Part shown: positions 40,824 through 50,293 of the stretch, piece by piece
How the letters are laid out: each line of letters starts with the position of its first letter
Position numbering within the stretch: position 1 is the first letter of the stretch
Source: Prasinococcaceae sp. CCMP 1430
Lineage: Eukaryota; Prasinodermophyta; Palmophyllophyceae; Prasinococcales; Prasinococcaceae
DNA length: 64,000 nucleotides
Assembly: GCA_013416795.1 (NCBI GenBank)
Contig: RQSC01000518.1
Span: 162,533 to 226,532 of the forward strand
Direction of reading: 5' to 3'
Program-made: the position numbers and the translations under genes
Notes under the pieces: model-generated
Told to the model about the DNA's origin: nothing
Seen by the model: only the letters and a program-made list of their open reading frames with translations
Databases searched by the model: none

Positions 40824-43395
40824 ATGTCATCTCACGACGCAGTGAGCGCGGTCGGCGCCGCGCGCGCTGCGTTCGGCGGCCTCACCGACCGCGTGCGCGT
40901 GGGCGCCAGCCGCCTCACCCTCAAGGGCGAGGCCAAGGACCTGGCCGTGGCCGTCACCAAGGCGACCAATCACGACGTGGTGCCGCCCAAGGAGAAGCAC
41001 GTCCAGGTGCGGGCGGGCGCCCTTGCGTGGATACGACGCACGCGCGCGCGCGCGTGCCCCAGCGAGCGCCCGTCTGCGCTCGCGTTCTGACGCGCGCGCA
41101 TCCTCGGAACCTCGCAGACGCTCGTCAAGTGCCTCGCGCAGACAGGCAGCGGCATGGGCGGCGGCCGCGACTCGCCGCAGTCCTTCGCCCTGCATGAGAT
41201 AGCGCAGCGCCTGGACGCGCGCAACGACTGGCTGGTGGCCGCCAAGGCGCTCACGCTGGTGCATCGGTGCATGAGCGAGGCGCCGCGCTTCGTGCTCGAC
41301 TTCGCACGCGCGGGGCCCATGGGCGTGGACAAGGGAGCGGGAGGGCTCGGCGCGGGCTTCGCGCCCACCCCCTTCGAGATGCTCAAGGCGCTCGAGGCGT
41401 ACAAGGACGACAGCTCGGCCGAAACGCAAGACTACGTGGCGTGGATCCGCTCGCACGCCGCCTATTTGTGCACGCGCGTTGCCACGGCGAAGTTGAACGG
41501 CTGGGACGTGGCGTCGGCCGTCGGCGCCAGCGGCGGTGCCGGGTCTGGGGCCCCGCCCAACGGTCCGTGGCGCGGCCCGCAGCGCGCGCGCACTCGCACA
41601 CGCGCCCTCACGCTGACGCGCGCACGCTCACCAACGCGCGCTCTTGAATCGCCCTCCTAACGATCGCATCCCCGCAAACCCACGCGTCGCATGCGCGCTG
41701 CGACGCCGCACGCACAGTGCGCACGCAGCCCTTCGAAAAGCTCGTCGATGACCTGCCGCGGTGCCACGCACTGGTCATCAAGGCGGGGATGTGCGCACCG
41801 TCCGGCAAGGCGAAAACATCCGGCGTCGTGGGATTCGCGCTGAGCCTGGTGCTGCGCGACACCTTCCGCGCGTACCGTGTCGTGCAGGACGGCCAGGCGA
41901 CTATCGCCGACAAGTACTTCGACCTTTCGCGCGCGCAGGCCCACTCGGGCCTTGAGTGCTACAAGTCGGGCGAGCGCGCTACCAGCGCGCTGCGCGAGCT
42001 CTACGAGCGCGCCAAGCGCGAGCGAATGGAGTACGTTGGTTCCATCTCGATGCCCGCCCTCGAAGAGGCGCCTGCGAGCTTCATTGCCACCATGGAGGAG
42101 TACGCCAGGGGCGCCGCACCCGCGGCGGGAGAAGCGGAGGAGGCGCAGGGTGCGGCCGCCGGCCCCTCCCCGGGGACAGCGGGCTTCGGCAATGGCGGCG
42201 TCAAGCTGCGTGCGGGCGCCCACGGGAAGTTCGGCGCGCTGCGAAGCACCCGCGGACGCAACCTCCTGTCGAGCGCCCCGCCGGCCGGCGGGGCCAAGTC
42301 GCCGCTCGCGTTCAAAGCTTCGCCGTCGCCGGCGGCCGCGCCCGCGGCGCCCGTCACGCCCATCACCGCCGTGCCGACCGACGCCTTCGCCGCGCTGTCG
42401 GTGGCCCCGGGAACGGCCGCCTCCGACCCGTTCGCGGCCGGCAGCGGCGGCTTCGGCGCGGCGGCCGGGGCGACGGGCTCAGTGACCTCGCCCACGGCGC
42501 CCAAGGGCGCCAACGCTGCCGCGGCATTCGCCGATCCGTCGCCGTTCGGCGACGACGCGTTTGGCGGCAGCGCCTTCGGAGGGAACGGCAGCGCCGCATG
42601 TGCGTCGGCGCCTGCGCCCGTACCCGCGACCGTGCCTGCGCGCTCCGTCGCGGGTGCGCGTGCGCGATCGCGAGCGTGATCGCGCGCGCACGTGGCCCGC
42701 CTGCGCGCGAGCGCCCCTTCGCTGACGCACGCGCGAGCGCCCACACCAAAATCTGGACGCGCGCGCGCACAGCGCCTGCTGCCGCTACCACCTCGGACCC
42801 CTTCGCCGCCGCGGCATCGCCGGCTGCGCCGACCGCCGCCGCCTCGGACCCTTTCGCGGCTGCGAGCGGCGGCGCCGACCCTTTCGGCGGCAGCGCCTTC
42901 GGCGGCGGCGCTCCGGCCGAGGCCACTCCCAAGGGGCCCGCGGCGCTCACGGGGTCGACGCTGGACGCGCTCTACAGCGCCGGCGCGCAGCAGCAGATGC
43001 AGGGCTCGGCCGGCAGCGCGGGCGCGCCCTCCCCCAGCCCCTTCGGGGCGTCGACGCCGCCGCGCGCGCCCAACCTCGACGCGGCCGCGCACGGCTCGCC
43101 CTTCGGCGCGGCCGCGCCGTCCCCCTACGGCGCCCCGACGGCCGGCGATCCCTTCGGTGACGCGCCCAGCCCGTTTGTGAACGGGAGCGCCGGCGGCTCG
43201 CCCGCGGTCGCGCTCGACTCGAGCAACCCTTTCGGCCCGACGTCCACGCCGATGCGCGTCCCCGCCGCCGCGGGCGGCGGCGCCGGCACGCCATCGCCGT
43301 CCAAGCTCGCCGAGGCGGCCGCCGGCGACCCGTTCGCCGCGCTCACGTCGCTGAGCCCCACGCGCTCTGCCATGGGCCCGGGCATGCGCCGGTAG
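40824..43395 (+). CDS. AP180/CALM-type clathrin assembly protein (ANTH domain)
   Basis: Four exons: 40824-41006, 41118-41535, 41718-42599 and 42773-43395, giving 701 residues. Donors are GTGCGG, GTGCCG and GTGCGT; phases match. Exons 1-3 form an ANTH domain: AVTKATNHDVVPPKEKHVQ carries the PIP2-binding K-x9-KxKH region, then RNDWLVAAKALTLVHRCM and DYVAWIRSHAAYLCTRV. The C-terminal half is disordered Ala/Gly/Pro-rich sequence with repeated DPF (at least six, such as SDPFAA, DPFGGSAF) and one NPF, the peptide ligands of AP2 appendage and EH domains. The protein should recruit clathrin and AP2 to PIP2 membranes in endocytosis. Confidence 0.93.
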
Positions 43396-43687
43396 AGAGG
43401 CCGCAGGTGGCCTCGCGGCGCACAGGGGAAGGGGAGGTCACGGCGCGCCAGCGTCCCTCGGACGGCACGTCTGCAGCACGCACGCACGCGCGCGCGCGCA
43501 TGCGCGCGAGCGGCACGCACGCACAAACACACACACACACACACACACACACGTCCCAACACATGCCCTCGGCCAACAGACTCGCACACATGCCACTTCC
43601 TCAGTAGACCACAACGTGTTACGCCCCGCCCCATCCCGCAGCGGAGACGCACGCGGAGCGGGACGCCCGATCGCCCCGCCCGCCCCC
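43396..43687. repeat. Nuclear downstream flank with (CA)n, up to the mitochondrial junction
   Basis: It holds alternating CG/CA tracts and a (CA)12-type microsatellite at about 43,527-43,551. GC-rich nuclear-type sequence stops abruptly after CCGCCCCC at 43,687. Confidence 0.7.
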
Positions 43688-43742
43688 GAAGATGAGAGAA
43701 GTCTCACTTTGATGGAGGATGTTTTTGAAGGACGGCTTTCTT
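43688..43742 (+). repeat. Left copy of exact 55-bp direct repeat at the mitochondrial junction
   Basis: It is identical to 63,946-64,000, where the window ends, so the repeat may be longer. In the right copy the sequence continues LSU rRNA, so the left copy is LSU sequence that lacks its upstream part. Distance between copies is 20,258 bp. Confidence 0.98.
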
Positions 43743-44110
43743 TCTTTGAGGTTTTTTCTTTGGGAAGAAAGGTCTGAGAAAAGAAGGTCCAGGAAAAGTT
43801 CAAAAACCCTGTATCCGTACCTAAACCGACACTGGTGCGCGGGTCGAACAGACTCAGGCGTCGAGAGACCCATGGTTAAGGAACTCGGCAAATTCACTCC
43901 GTACGTTCGCAAGAAGGAGGGCTCCAGTCTGACTGGAGTCGCAGAAAAATGTGGCCGGGGACTGGTTATTAAAACCACAGGTCTCTGCAAAGTCGAAAGA
44001 CGACGTATAGGGACTGACGTGTGCCCAATGCCCGTCGTTGTACAGGACCGGTGTTTGCCGGAAATCGAAAACCGGGCCAATGGCTGCTGTATCACTGACA
44101 GTACTAAGGT
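43688..44110 (+). rRNA. rnl: Mitochondrial LSU rRNA piece, domains III-IV, ending at U1931
   Basis: This matches E. coli 23S from about position 1500 to 1931: AAACCGACACTGG, AAGGAACTCGGCAAA, TTATTAAAACCACAG, CGACGTATAGGGACTGACG, then helix 69 ending TACTAAGGT. After U1931 group I intron sequence starts. The upstream LSU continues from the sequence at 63,255-63,945. A poorly conserved stretch at 43,688-43,790 is an expansion in domain III. Confidence 0.93.
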
Positions 44111-44285
44111 ACACCAAAGCTGCCTTCGAACAGACCACTCTATGCGGGAAAGAATCTTCACCCGCAGGACACCAACGACCCTTTAAGGTCTAGTAGGATC
44201 CTCAGAGACTCTATGTGGTCCACTCTGAATCTTTCTTTCTTCTCCGACCACAGGAGAAAAGAGAAAAAACCAGAAAAAAGAACTA
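44111..44285 (+). ncRNA. Group I intron 5' half at LSU site 1931
   Basis: It begins directly after the exon U1931. Conserved core elements appear in order: a P-like TATGCGGGAA (44,141), a Q-like CCCGCAGGA (44,161) and an R-like CTCAGAGACTCTATGTGG (44,201). No endonuclease frame is present. The 3' half lies beyond the SSU rRNA gene at 46,437. Confidence 0.8.
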
Positions 44286-44289
44286 TTCG

Positions 44290-45732
44290 TGAAAGGACGG
44301 GTTTGATCCTGGCCCAGATGGAACGCTGGCGGTGCGTCTAACACATGCAAGTCGACTGGGCAATGCTCAGGGCGTCCGGGTGAGTAATAGACAGGAAGAC
44401 TACCCAAAGGAAAAACCAAGGGAGAGAGTCCCCCGAATGTTTGGAAAGGAAGCATCCGCCTTTGGAGGGTCCTGTTTCGGATTAGGTCGTAGGTGGTTTG
44501 TGCCCATCCTAGCCGATGATCCGTCGCTGGTATGAGAGTATGATCAGCCACACTGGAACTGAAAAGGGCTCAGACCTGAAATCAGGGCAGCAGTGAAGAA
44601 TCTTGCACACTGGGGGAAACCCTGATGCAGCGACACCGCGTGAAGGAGGTTGACAGCGCACTGTTGTAAACTTCAAGACTTTCTCCTATGATGAAGGAAA
44701 AAAAGAGAAGCCCCGGCAAACTTCGTGCCAGCAGCCGCGGTAATACGAAGGGGGCGAGTGTTCATCGGAATGACTGGGCGTGAAGGGTGTCTAGGCGGAG
44801 GTGCACTCATCGGGTTAAAGCCCTGGAAGAATCGAGGAAAGGCTCGGTGAAAGGCACACTCATGGGTCTGGGAGAGGAAAACGGAAGGCTCGAGGAAGCG
44901 GTGCAATGCAGTGATCTCGAGTCGAAGGCCAATGGGCGAAGGCTGTTTTCTGGCCCAGCACCGACGCTGACGCACGAAAGCGTGGGGAGCGAAGAGGATT
45001 AGAGACCCTCGTAGTCCACAGCTGAAAACGTTGTGCTCCATCTAAGGGTTGAAAAATTCTTAGGGATCAAGGTGTACGCCGGAGAGCACCGCCTGGGGAG
45101 TACGGCGGCAGCGCTGAAACTCAAAGGAATTGACGGGGGTCCACACAAGCAGTGGAGCATGGGGCTTAATGCGATGATACGCGCAAAACCTTACCAACCC
45201 TTCCATCACACCAGTTCTGGTGATGAGGCGTACTGCATGGCTGTCGTCAGTTCGTGATTTGTGTCCTATGATTCATTTCAGAAACGAGCGAAACCCGCCT
45301 TTTCAGATTCTTTCTGACTGAAAAGACTGCCCTCGAGAAGGGGGAGGAAGGCGCGGATGACGTCAAGTCCTTATGGTCGTTATGGGTTGGGCTGCACCTG
45401 TGCTACAATGGAAGCTTCAATAGGTGATCGAAAGGGAAACCTTGAGAGAACCCTCAAAGGCTTCCTTAGTTCGGATCGGGGGCTGCAACTCGCCCTCGTG
45501 AAGGAGGAATTGCGAGTAATCGCGGATCAGAATGCCGCGGTGAACACGTACCTGGACCTTGTACACACCGCCCGTCACACTTTGGAAATTTTTCTCAGGT
45601 GAAGTACAGACATCCTTCTTTTTCTCTTTTCGAGGAAGAAAAGAACTCTGTCCCACCCTGTCAAAAGTAACTGAAGTGAAGTCGTAACAAGGTAAGGGTA
45701 GGGGAACCTGCCCTTGGAAGATGACCAGAAAG
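44290..45732 (+). rRNA. rns: Mitochondrial SSU rRNA
   Basis: Bacterial-like 16S with all major conserved blocks: GGGTTTGATCCTGGCCCAG at the start, GTGCCAGCAGCCGCGGTAAT (530 loop), AAACTCAAAGGAATTGACGG (about 910), TTGTACACACCGCCCGTCAC (1400 region), and GTCGTAACAAGGTAAGGGTA then GGGGAACCTGCCCTTGG at the 3' end. No canonical anti-Shine-Dalgarno CCTCC follows. Ends are approximate. It sits between the two halves of the LSU 1931 intron on the same strand. Confidence 0.95.
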
Positions 45733-46150
45733 AGAGGGAAAAAACCACCCTCCACTCGGAATGAGAAAGCAAAATGGTTTTGTTTGAATCTTCAAGGATT
45801 CGTAAAAAAAACACAAGAGTCTTTGAAAGAAAAAAAAGACTGAAAACCTTAAACCTTCAGTCTTCCATCATACATGCTAACGAAAGACAGCAGGTTTTTT
45901 ATAGTACTCTTATTAAAACCAAAGAAGAAGAGGGTTCAGGAGGTTTTTTCTTCTTTTGAGTGACCGCTTTCTTGGAGGGGGCGGATGCTTCTTTCCTTCT
46001 TTGGGTTCTCCGGTCTGGTTTCCCTTGTTTGCGAGCGAGAAAACATGTGTTTGTCATAAAGGAAAGGTTTTTTTTTTTGAATCATACACACCACAGAAAA
46101 AAGAGACTCAAGTCTTTGGTCAGACTTTTCTGACCCCTTAGAGATAAAAT
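45733..46150. other. AT-rich spacer
   Basis: It has A/T homopolymer runs and no conserved gene or tRNA that I can see. I looked for 5S rRNA here without success. Confidence 0.5.
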
Positions 46151-46164
46151 TTTTTATTTAAGAA

Positions 46165-46285
46165 AGGAGGTCCATACTTGAGCATATGGAAAAAAAGACA
46201 TAGACTTGACCCTATGGGAAAGGATAGACATGGTTGACCGTACGGGAAAGGATGAATATACCTGAGCTTCAGCGAAAGGGTGTGT
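46165..46285 (+). repeat. Dispersed mitochondrial ~28-nt repeats, cluster 1 (four units)
   Basis: Degenerate units of the type ATACTTGACCGTATGGGAAAGG occur in tandem at about 28-nt spacing: CATACTTGAGCATATGG, TAGACTTGACCCTATGGGAA, GGTTGACCGTACGGGAAAGG and ATACCTGAGCTTCAGCGAAA. The same family recurs at 50,993-51,081, 51,345-51,369, 51,546-51,601, 51,708-51,797 and 63,208-63,230. Confidence 0.85.
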
Positions 46286-46299
46286 GCTCAAGGATTTCT

Positions 46300-46437
46300 C
46301 AAGAAAAATCCGTTTTCAAGGGCGGTTTTTTTTTGAGACCGCCTTTATGGAATTGGCCCCTTTAGAAAATGAAGGAGGACAGTCTTTCGGTGGAAAAACT
46401 GTCGAGATTTCAGATGGAAAAGCGCGTCCATTCAACG
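46300..46437 (+). ncRNA. Group I intron 3' half at LSU site 1931
   Basis: It ends with a G at 46,437 (the usual terminal omega-G) directly before exon A1932. A possible S/P7 strand is GGACAGTC at about 46,377-46,384, complementary to GACT of the R element near 44,208. The left limit is a guess. Confidence 0.65.
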
Positions 46438-46728
46438 AGCGAAATTCCTTGTCGCATAAGTAGCGACCCGCATGAATCACGTCACCACCGGCCAGCTGTC
46501 TCAACCATGGACTCGGTGAAATTGAAGTCCCCGTGAAGATGCGGGGTACTCACGGTAAGGCGAGAAGACCCCGTGGACCTTTACTCAAGCCCTGCATTGA
46601 GTGTCGGGACCTGTGTGCGCAGACTAGGTAGGAGCGGTATCCATAGGTTGCGGCCTAGAGGACACGCATCAGTGAGAGACTACCCACACACACCGGCGCT
46701 CTCACCCTGTGGACAGTGCATGGTGGAG

Positions 46729-46768
<40 letters not shown>

Positions 46769-46990
46769 TGTATGCAAGGTAGGCTCACCCCGGACGGCAA
46801 CCGGGCGAGTGGGGAGAATGCCCTATGCCTGCTTGACTGTAAGATGGGCACATCGAGCAGAGACGAAAGTCGATCATACTGAACCGGAGTTTCCTTGTGG
46901 AAGGGGCTTCGCTCAACGGATCAAAGGTACCCCGGGGATAACAGGCTTATACTTCCCGAGAGCTCGAATCGACGGAAGTGTTTGGCACCT
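46438..46990 (+). rRNA. rnl: Mitochondrial LSU rRNA piece, domains IV-V, 1932 to U2500
   Basis: It matches E. coli 1932-2500: AGCGAAATTCCTTGTCG at the start, AAGACCCCGTGGACCTTTAC, TTTGACTGGGGCGGTCGCCT, GGTACCCCGGGGATAACAGG, and GTGTTTGGCACCT at the end, inside the peptidyl-transferase loop. The exon stops exactly after U2500, a known group I insertion site. Confidence 0.95.
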
Positions 46991-47115
46991 CACACATCGG
47001 GGCAAAGAAGAAACCTTCTTTGATGAAGGCAGAATGCGGGAACCTTCAGAACGAACAATCCGCAGGAAAGAGTGGTCTTTCCTCAACGACTCAACGCCTT
47101 CCTTTCTTTGAAGTG
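46991..47115 (+). ncRNA. Group I intron 5' half at LSU site 2500
   Basis: It starts after exon U2500. It carries P-like GAATGCGGGAACC (about 47,032), Q-like AATCCGCAGGAAA (about 47,057) and R-like CCTCAACGACTCAACGCC (47,081). The downstream exon lies on the opposite strand 2.2 kb away, so this intron can only work in trans. The spacer 47,116-47,289 to the cob 3' end shows nothing else. Confidence 0.85.
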
Positions 47116-47289
47116 GGGTGACCCACACACAAAGAGAGAAGAGAGAGTCTTTCTTTTCTTGAAAAAGAAAAACGGTCGTCGACCCAAAGACGAACGCACA
47201 CAGAAAAAACATCCTTTCAAAAAAAAGACTTTTTTCCCTGTCTTTTCCTTTGAAGGATAAATAAAAAATATATCTACTACCTTTCTTTT

Positions 47290-48447
47290 TCATTGAACCT
47301 TCCATCGAAGAAGGAGGTTTTCAAGGCGTCCAAGGACCGGGGTCAGCACAAGGAAGTAGAAAAAGAAGTAAAAGGTCAAAATTTGACCGATTTCAAGGTA
47401 GGGGGACTCGACAGGCATCGCACCAATCCATCCAAGAAGAAGGGCGGTGGCCACAAAGGACCAGTACGCCATTGCTGCCAATGGTCGGAAGGCGTTTGAT
47501 CGAACAGATGCTGTATGAAGCCAAGGCATGAGTCCGAGGCAGACAAAGGTTGCAATCATTGCCACAACCCCAAGAAGTTTGTCTGGAATAGACCGAAGAA
47601 CAGCGTAAAAAGGAAGGACGTAGAACTCTGGAACAATGTGTGCAGGGGTACTCAAAGGGTTTGCTGGAATGTAGTTATCCGCATGCCCCAAATAGTTGGG
47701 TGCATAATGGACAAAGCAAGAGAAAATAATTGCAAAGACCAACCAGGCCACAAGGTCTTTCACATAGAAAAGAGGGTACAAAGGATGCTTGTCTGTGTGT
47801 GAGGGAACTCCCACAGGGTTGTTTGACCCATACTGGTGAAGGGCTGCAATGTGAAGGATAGAAAGTCCAGCAATCACAAAGGGAAGAAGGTAGTGAAGGC
47901 TAAAGAATCGGTTCAAGGTTGCGTTATCCACGGAAAACCCTCCCCACAGCCAGACAACAACGTCATTTCCTACAATTGGAATAACGGATGCAAGGCTGGT
48001 AATCACCGTTGCTCCCCACAGAGACATCTGCCCCCAAGGCAAGACATACCCAATAAAGGCTGTCAAAATCATCAAAAGAAGGAGGACAACCCCAAGAACC
48101 CACACGAGTTCTCGTGGACTTGTGTAAGACCCATAATAGAGTCCTCGAAGAATATGAATATAGACGACGATGAAAAACATTCCGGCTCCATTTGCGTGAA
48201 GATACCGGAGGAACCACCCTCCTTCAACATCTCGCATAATATGCTCAACGCTCGAAAAGGCAAGGTCCACGTGGGGAGTATAATGCATTGCAAGGAAGAT
48301 TCCACTTGCAATTTGGATCCCAAGGCAGATTCCTGCAAGAGATCCGAATCCCCACATATAGGTCAAATTCGAAGGGGTCGGGTAATCACTCACGTGATCA
48401 TTCACCACACTCAAGACTGGTTGAGTGATCAAGGCTGATCGACGCAT
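47290..48447 (-). CDS. cob: Apocytochrome b
   Basis: Core subunit of complex III in the inner membrane. From [19 protein letters not shown] the protein is 385 residues, the usual length. It has eight to nine hydrophobic helices, four heme-ligand His in helices B and D ([43 protein letters not shown]), the quinol-site PEW variant PEF in [18 protein letters not shown], and the WGATVITSL segment. The stop is TGA. The frame stays open 57 codons further upstream (to 48,618) with another ATG, so an N-terminal extension cannot be excluded; the family start supports 48,447. Confidence 0.97.
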   Translation of the reverse strand: MRRSALITQPVLSVVNDHVSDYPTPSNLTYMWGFGSLAGICLGIQIASGIFLAMHYTPHVDLAFSSVEHIMRDVEGGWFLRYLHANGAGMFFIVVYIHILRGLYYGSYTSPRELVWVLGVVLLLLMILTAFIGYVLPWGQMSLWGATVITSLASVIPIVGNDVVVWLWGGFSVDNATLNRFFSLHYLLPFVIAGLSILHIAALHQYGSNNPVGVPSHTDKHPLYPLFYVKDLVAWLVFAIIFSCFVHYAPNYLGHADNYIPANPLSTPAHIVPEFYVLPFYAVLRSIPDKLLGVVAMIATFVCLGLMPWLHTASVRSNAFRPLAAMAYWSFVATALLLGWIGAMPVESPYLEIGQILTFYFFFYFLVLTPVLGRLENLLLRWKVQ

Positions 48448-48756
48448 GAAAGGAGTCGGTCGGTGGTTTTCAGTCATCGGTCCGAAGGCTCCTTTTCCAA
48501 AGGCTTCTGTGTCTTGGATGGGTGCATCCCACAAAGGGGCCATTGAAAGGGGTGCGGTAGACGCAGGAAGAAGGGTTGTTTTGTTCCGTGTTCCTGAAAG
48601 TTTCACAAAGGTTGACATAAATCATGAAAAGAATGGAAAGATCATCCCAAGAGATCTCTTTTTTTCTTCTTTTTTTGAAAGATAGAGAGACTTTTTTTTT
48701 CCTGGGAAAAGAGAGTGAGAAAGGAAGAAAGAAAAAGAAAAGATACATTTTTGCTT

Positions 48757-49170
48757 AGGGTTAAAAACTCGTAGAGAGCCTTCTTAGTACAAACTCGCTT
48801 TTCGGTGTACCCGAGACACACGGTTTGCCTATTCTGCGGTGGTCTTCCGCCAGCGCTGATATGTCGTGTCAAAGCTGGTTTCGGGCTTCAGACGCACTCA
48901 GCCCTTCTCCTTTCCGGACGTAGATTCTCTGCCTTGCAGTGGGACTACAACAGACACCCCAGAGGTCCGTTCCACTCGGTCCTCTCGTACTAGAGTGAAA
49001 GCTTCTCACATATACGTCTGGACTCAGTCTGAGTCCAGGGTGTACCCTCACGGTAGGTAGAAACCAAACTGTCTTACGACGTTCTAAACCCATCCGCGTC
49101 CTGTATTAATCGGCGAACAGCCGAACCCTTCGCACCTTCTGCAGCACGAGGACACAGGGAGACGACATCG
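48757..49170 (-). rRNA. rnl: Mitochondrial LSU rRNA piece, 2501 to 3' end
   Basis: Minus-strand sequence starts CGATGTCGTCTCCC (C2501 onward), includes GGTTTAGAACGTCGTAAGACAG, the sarcin-ricin loop AGTACGAGAGGACC, and ends near GTACTAAGAAGGCTC ... TTTTTAACC. The 3' end is approximate. It is preceded by a terminal intron G at 49,171. Its orientation is opposite to the other LSU pieces. Confidence 0.93.
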
Positions 49171-49291
49171 CGTGTGTGTGCAAGAGAAAGACTGAACCTT
49201 GCGAGAAACCCTTCCTTTATGACAAAGAAAGAAAACCCTTTGCCTATGACAGACAAAGAAAGCCCTCCATCTTTCAGATAAAGAAGGACCC
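49171..49291 (-). ncRNA. Group I intron 3' half at LSU site 2500
   Basis: Minus strand, ending with G at 49,171 before exon C2501. GGTTCAGTC near 49,193-49,201 could supply the S strand of P7, complementary to the CGACT of the R element at 47,086-47,090. The length is limited by the rps12 stop at 49,292. Confidence 0.65.
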
Positions 49292-49678
49292 TCATTTCCG
49301 ATAATTCTTTGGGTGGGGACACCCATACTTCGACCGTCCTTTCCGCCGTTCAAAGACAGGAAGAAAGTCTTCCTTTGCTCGGACGCAATGGTATTTCACT
49401 CCTGGAAGGTCCTTGACTCGACCCCCTCGAAGAAGAACGTGGGAGTGTTCCTGAAGGGTATGAAAGATCCCTGGAATATAGGCCAACACAGTCTTTCCTG
49501 TGGAAAGTTTTACCTTGGTGATCTTTCGTTGGGCCGAGTTTGGTTTCTTTGGTTTGATCACGTACACCTTCAGACAGATTCCTTTCCGAAAGGGAGACCC
49601 TTCAAAGGCTGGAACGGTAGACTTTTTCTCGGCTTTCATTCGAGGAGCAGTCTTCAAAAGTTGACGAAGAGAGGGCAT
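49292..49678 (-). CDS. rps12: Mitochondrial ribosomal protein S12
   Basis: 128 residues, from MPSLRQLLK. Conserved S12 blocks: [51 protein letters not shown] and GRSKYG. S12 sits at the decoding centre; the PNSAxRK loop is the streptomycin region. The start was chosen by family length over an upstream ATG at 49,750. TGA stop. The 3' end abuts the LSU 2500 intron half, suggesting a shared minus-strand transcript. Confidence 0.96.
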   Translation of the reverse strand: MPSLRQLLKTAPRMKAEKKSTVPAFEGSPFRKGICLKVYVIKPKKPNSAQRKITKVKLSTGKTVLAYIPGIFHTLQEHSHVLLRGGRVKDLPGVKYHCVRAKEDFLPVFERRKGRSKYGCPHPKNYRK

Positions 49679-49721
49679 AGATCGAAGAGAAGATATCTGA
49701 AGTATCCTTTCTGGAAAGAAA

Positions 49722-49793
49722 CTGGAGTAGAAGGGATCGAACCTTCGCATGTCGGTACCAAAAACCGATGCCTTACCACTTGGCTATACTCCA
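49722..49793 (-). tRNA. trnQ(uug): tRNA-Gln (UUG)
   Basis: Complete cloverleaf: acceptor TGGAGTA/TACTCCA, anticodon loop TTTTGGT, T-loop GGTTCGATCCC. Genes for rps12 and cob follow on the same strand. Confidence 0.95.
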
Positions 49794-49939
49794 GTCTTTG
49801 ATTTTCTTCTGCTTCAAATGGAAAAAAATCAAAGAAAGGGTTTCCTGTATACTCAAGTATGTGTATCCTTTCCCAAAGGGCGGTCGCTGGGCAACCTTCA
49901 TAGATAGGGTTAACCGGGTTTATAGAGGAAGTCTCCTGT

Positions 49940-50012
49940 GGTGGGTATAGCTCAGTGGTTAGAGCGTCTGTTTGTGGTATAGAAAGCGCGGGTTCGATTC
50001 CCGCTATCCGCC
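49940..50012 (+). tRNA. trnH(gug): tRNA-His (GUG)
   Basis: Acceptor GTGGGTA/TATCCGC, anticodon loop TTGTGGT, T-arm GGGTTCGATTCCC. The extra G-1 (49,940) is encoded opposite discriminator C. Confidence 0.95.
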
Positions 50013-50025
50013 CTTCCTTCAAGGT

Positions 50026-50096
50026 GGTCGTGTGGTCCAGGGGTAAGACAGGAGCCTGCAAAGCTCTTAACGGCGGTTCGACTCCGCCCACGGCCT
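50026..50096 (+). tRNA. trnC(gca): tRNA-Cys (GCA)
   Basis: Acceptor GGTCGTG/CACGGCC, anticodon loop CTGCAAA, T-arm GCGGTTCGACTCCGC. It lies 13 nt after tRNA-His. Confidence 0.95.
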
Positions 50097-50293
50097 TTCT
50101 TTCGATCACCCAAACCCTCTTTCAGAAAATCCTGGTGGTCGAGAGAAAGGGTCTTCTAAAAAAAAAACATACTTGACCGCCTTTTCGGAAGCCCTTTTTT
50201 CTTGGAAAAGGTTTTTGTTTTTTCTTTCTGACAAGGAAACCCTTCGTCTGACCAACAAAGAAAATCCTTCATCTTTGTTTTTCCTTTGTTTTT

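Noticed and set aside
45733-46160. Possible 5S rRNA
   Set aside because: No conserved 5S loops or stem pairing found here or elsewhere in the window.
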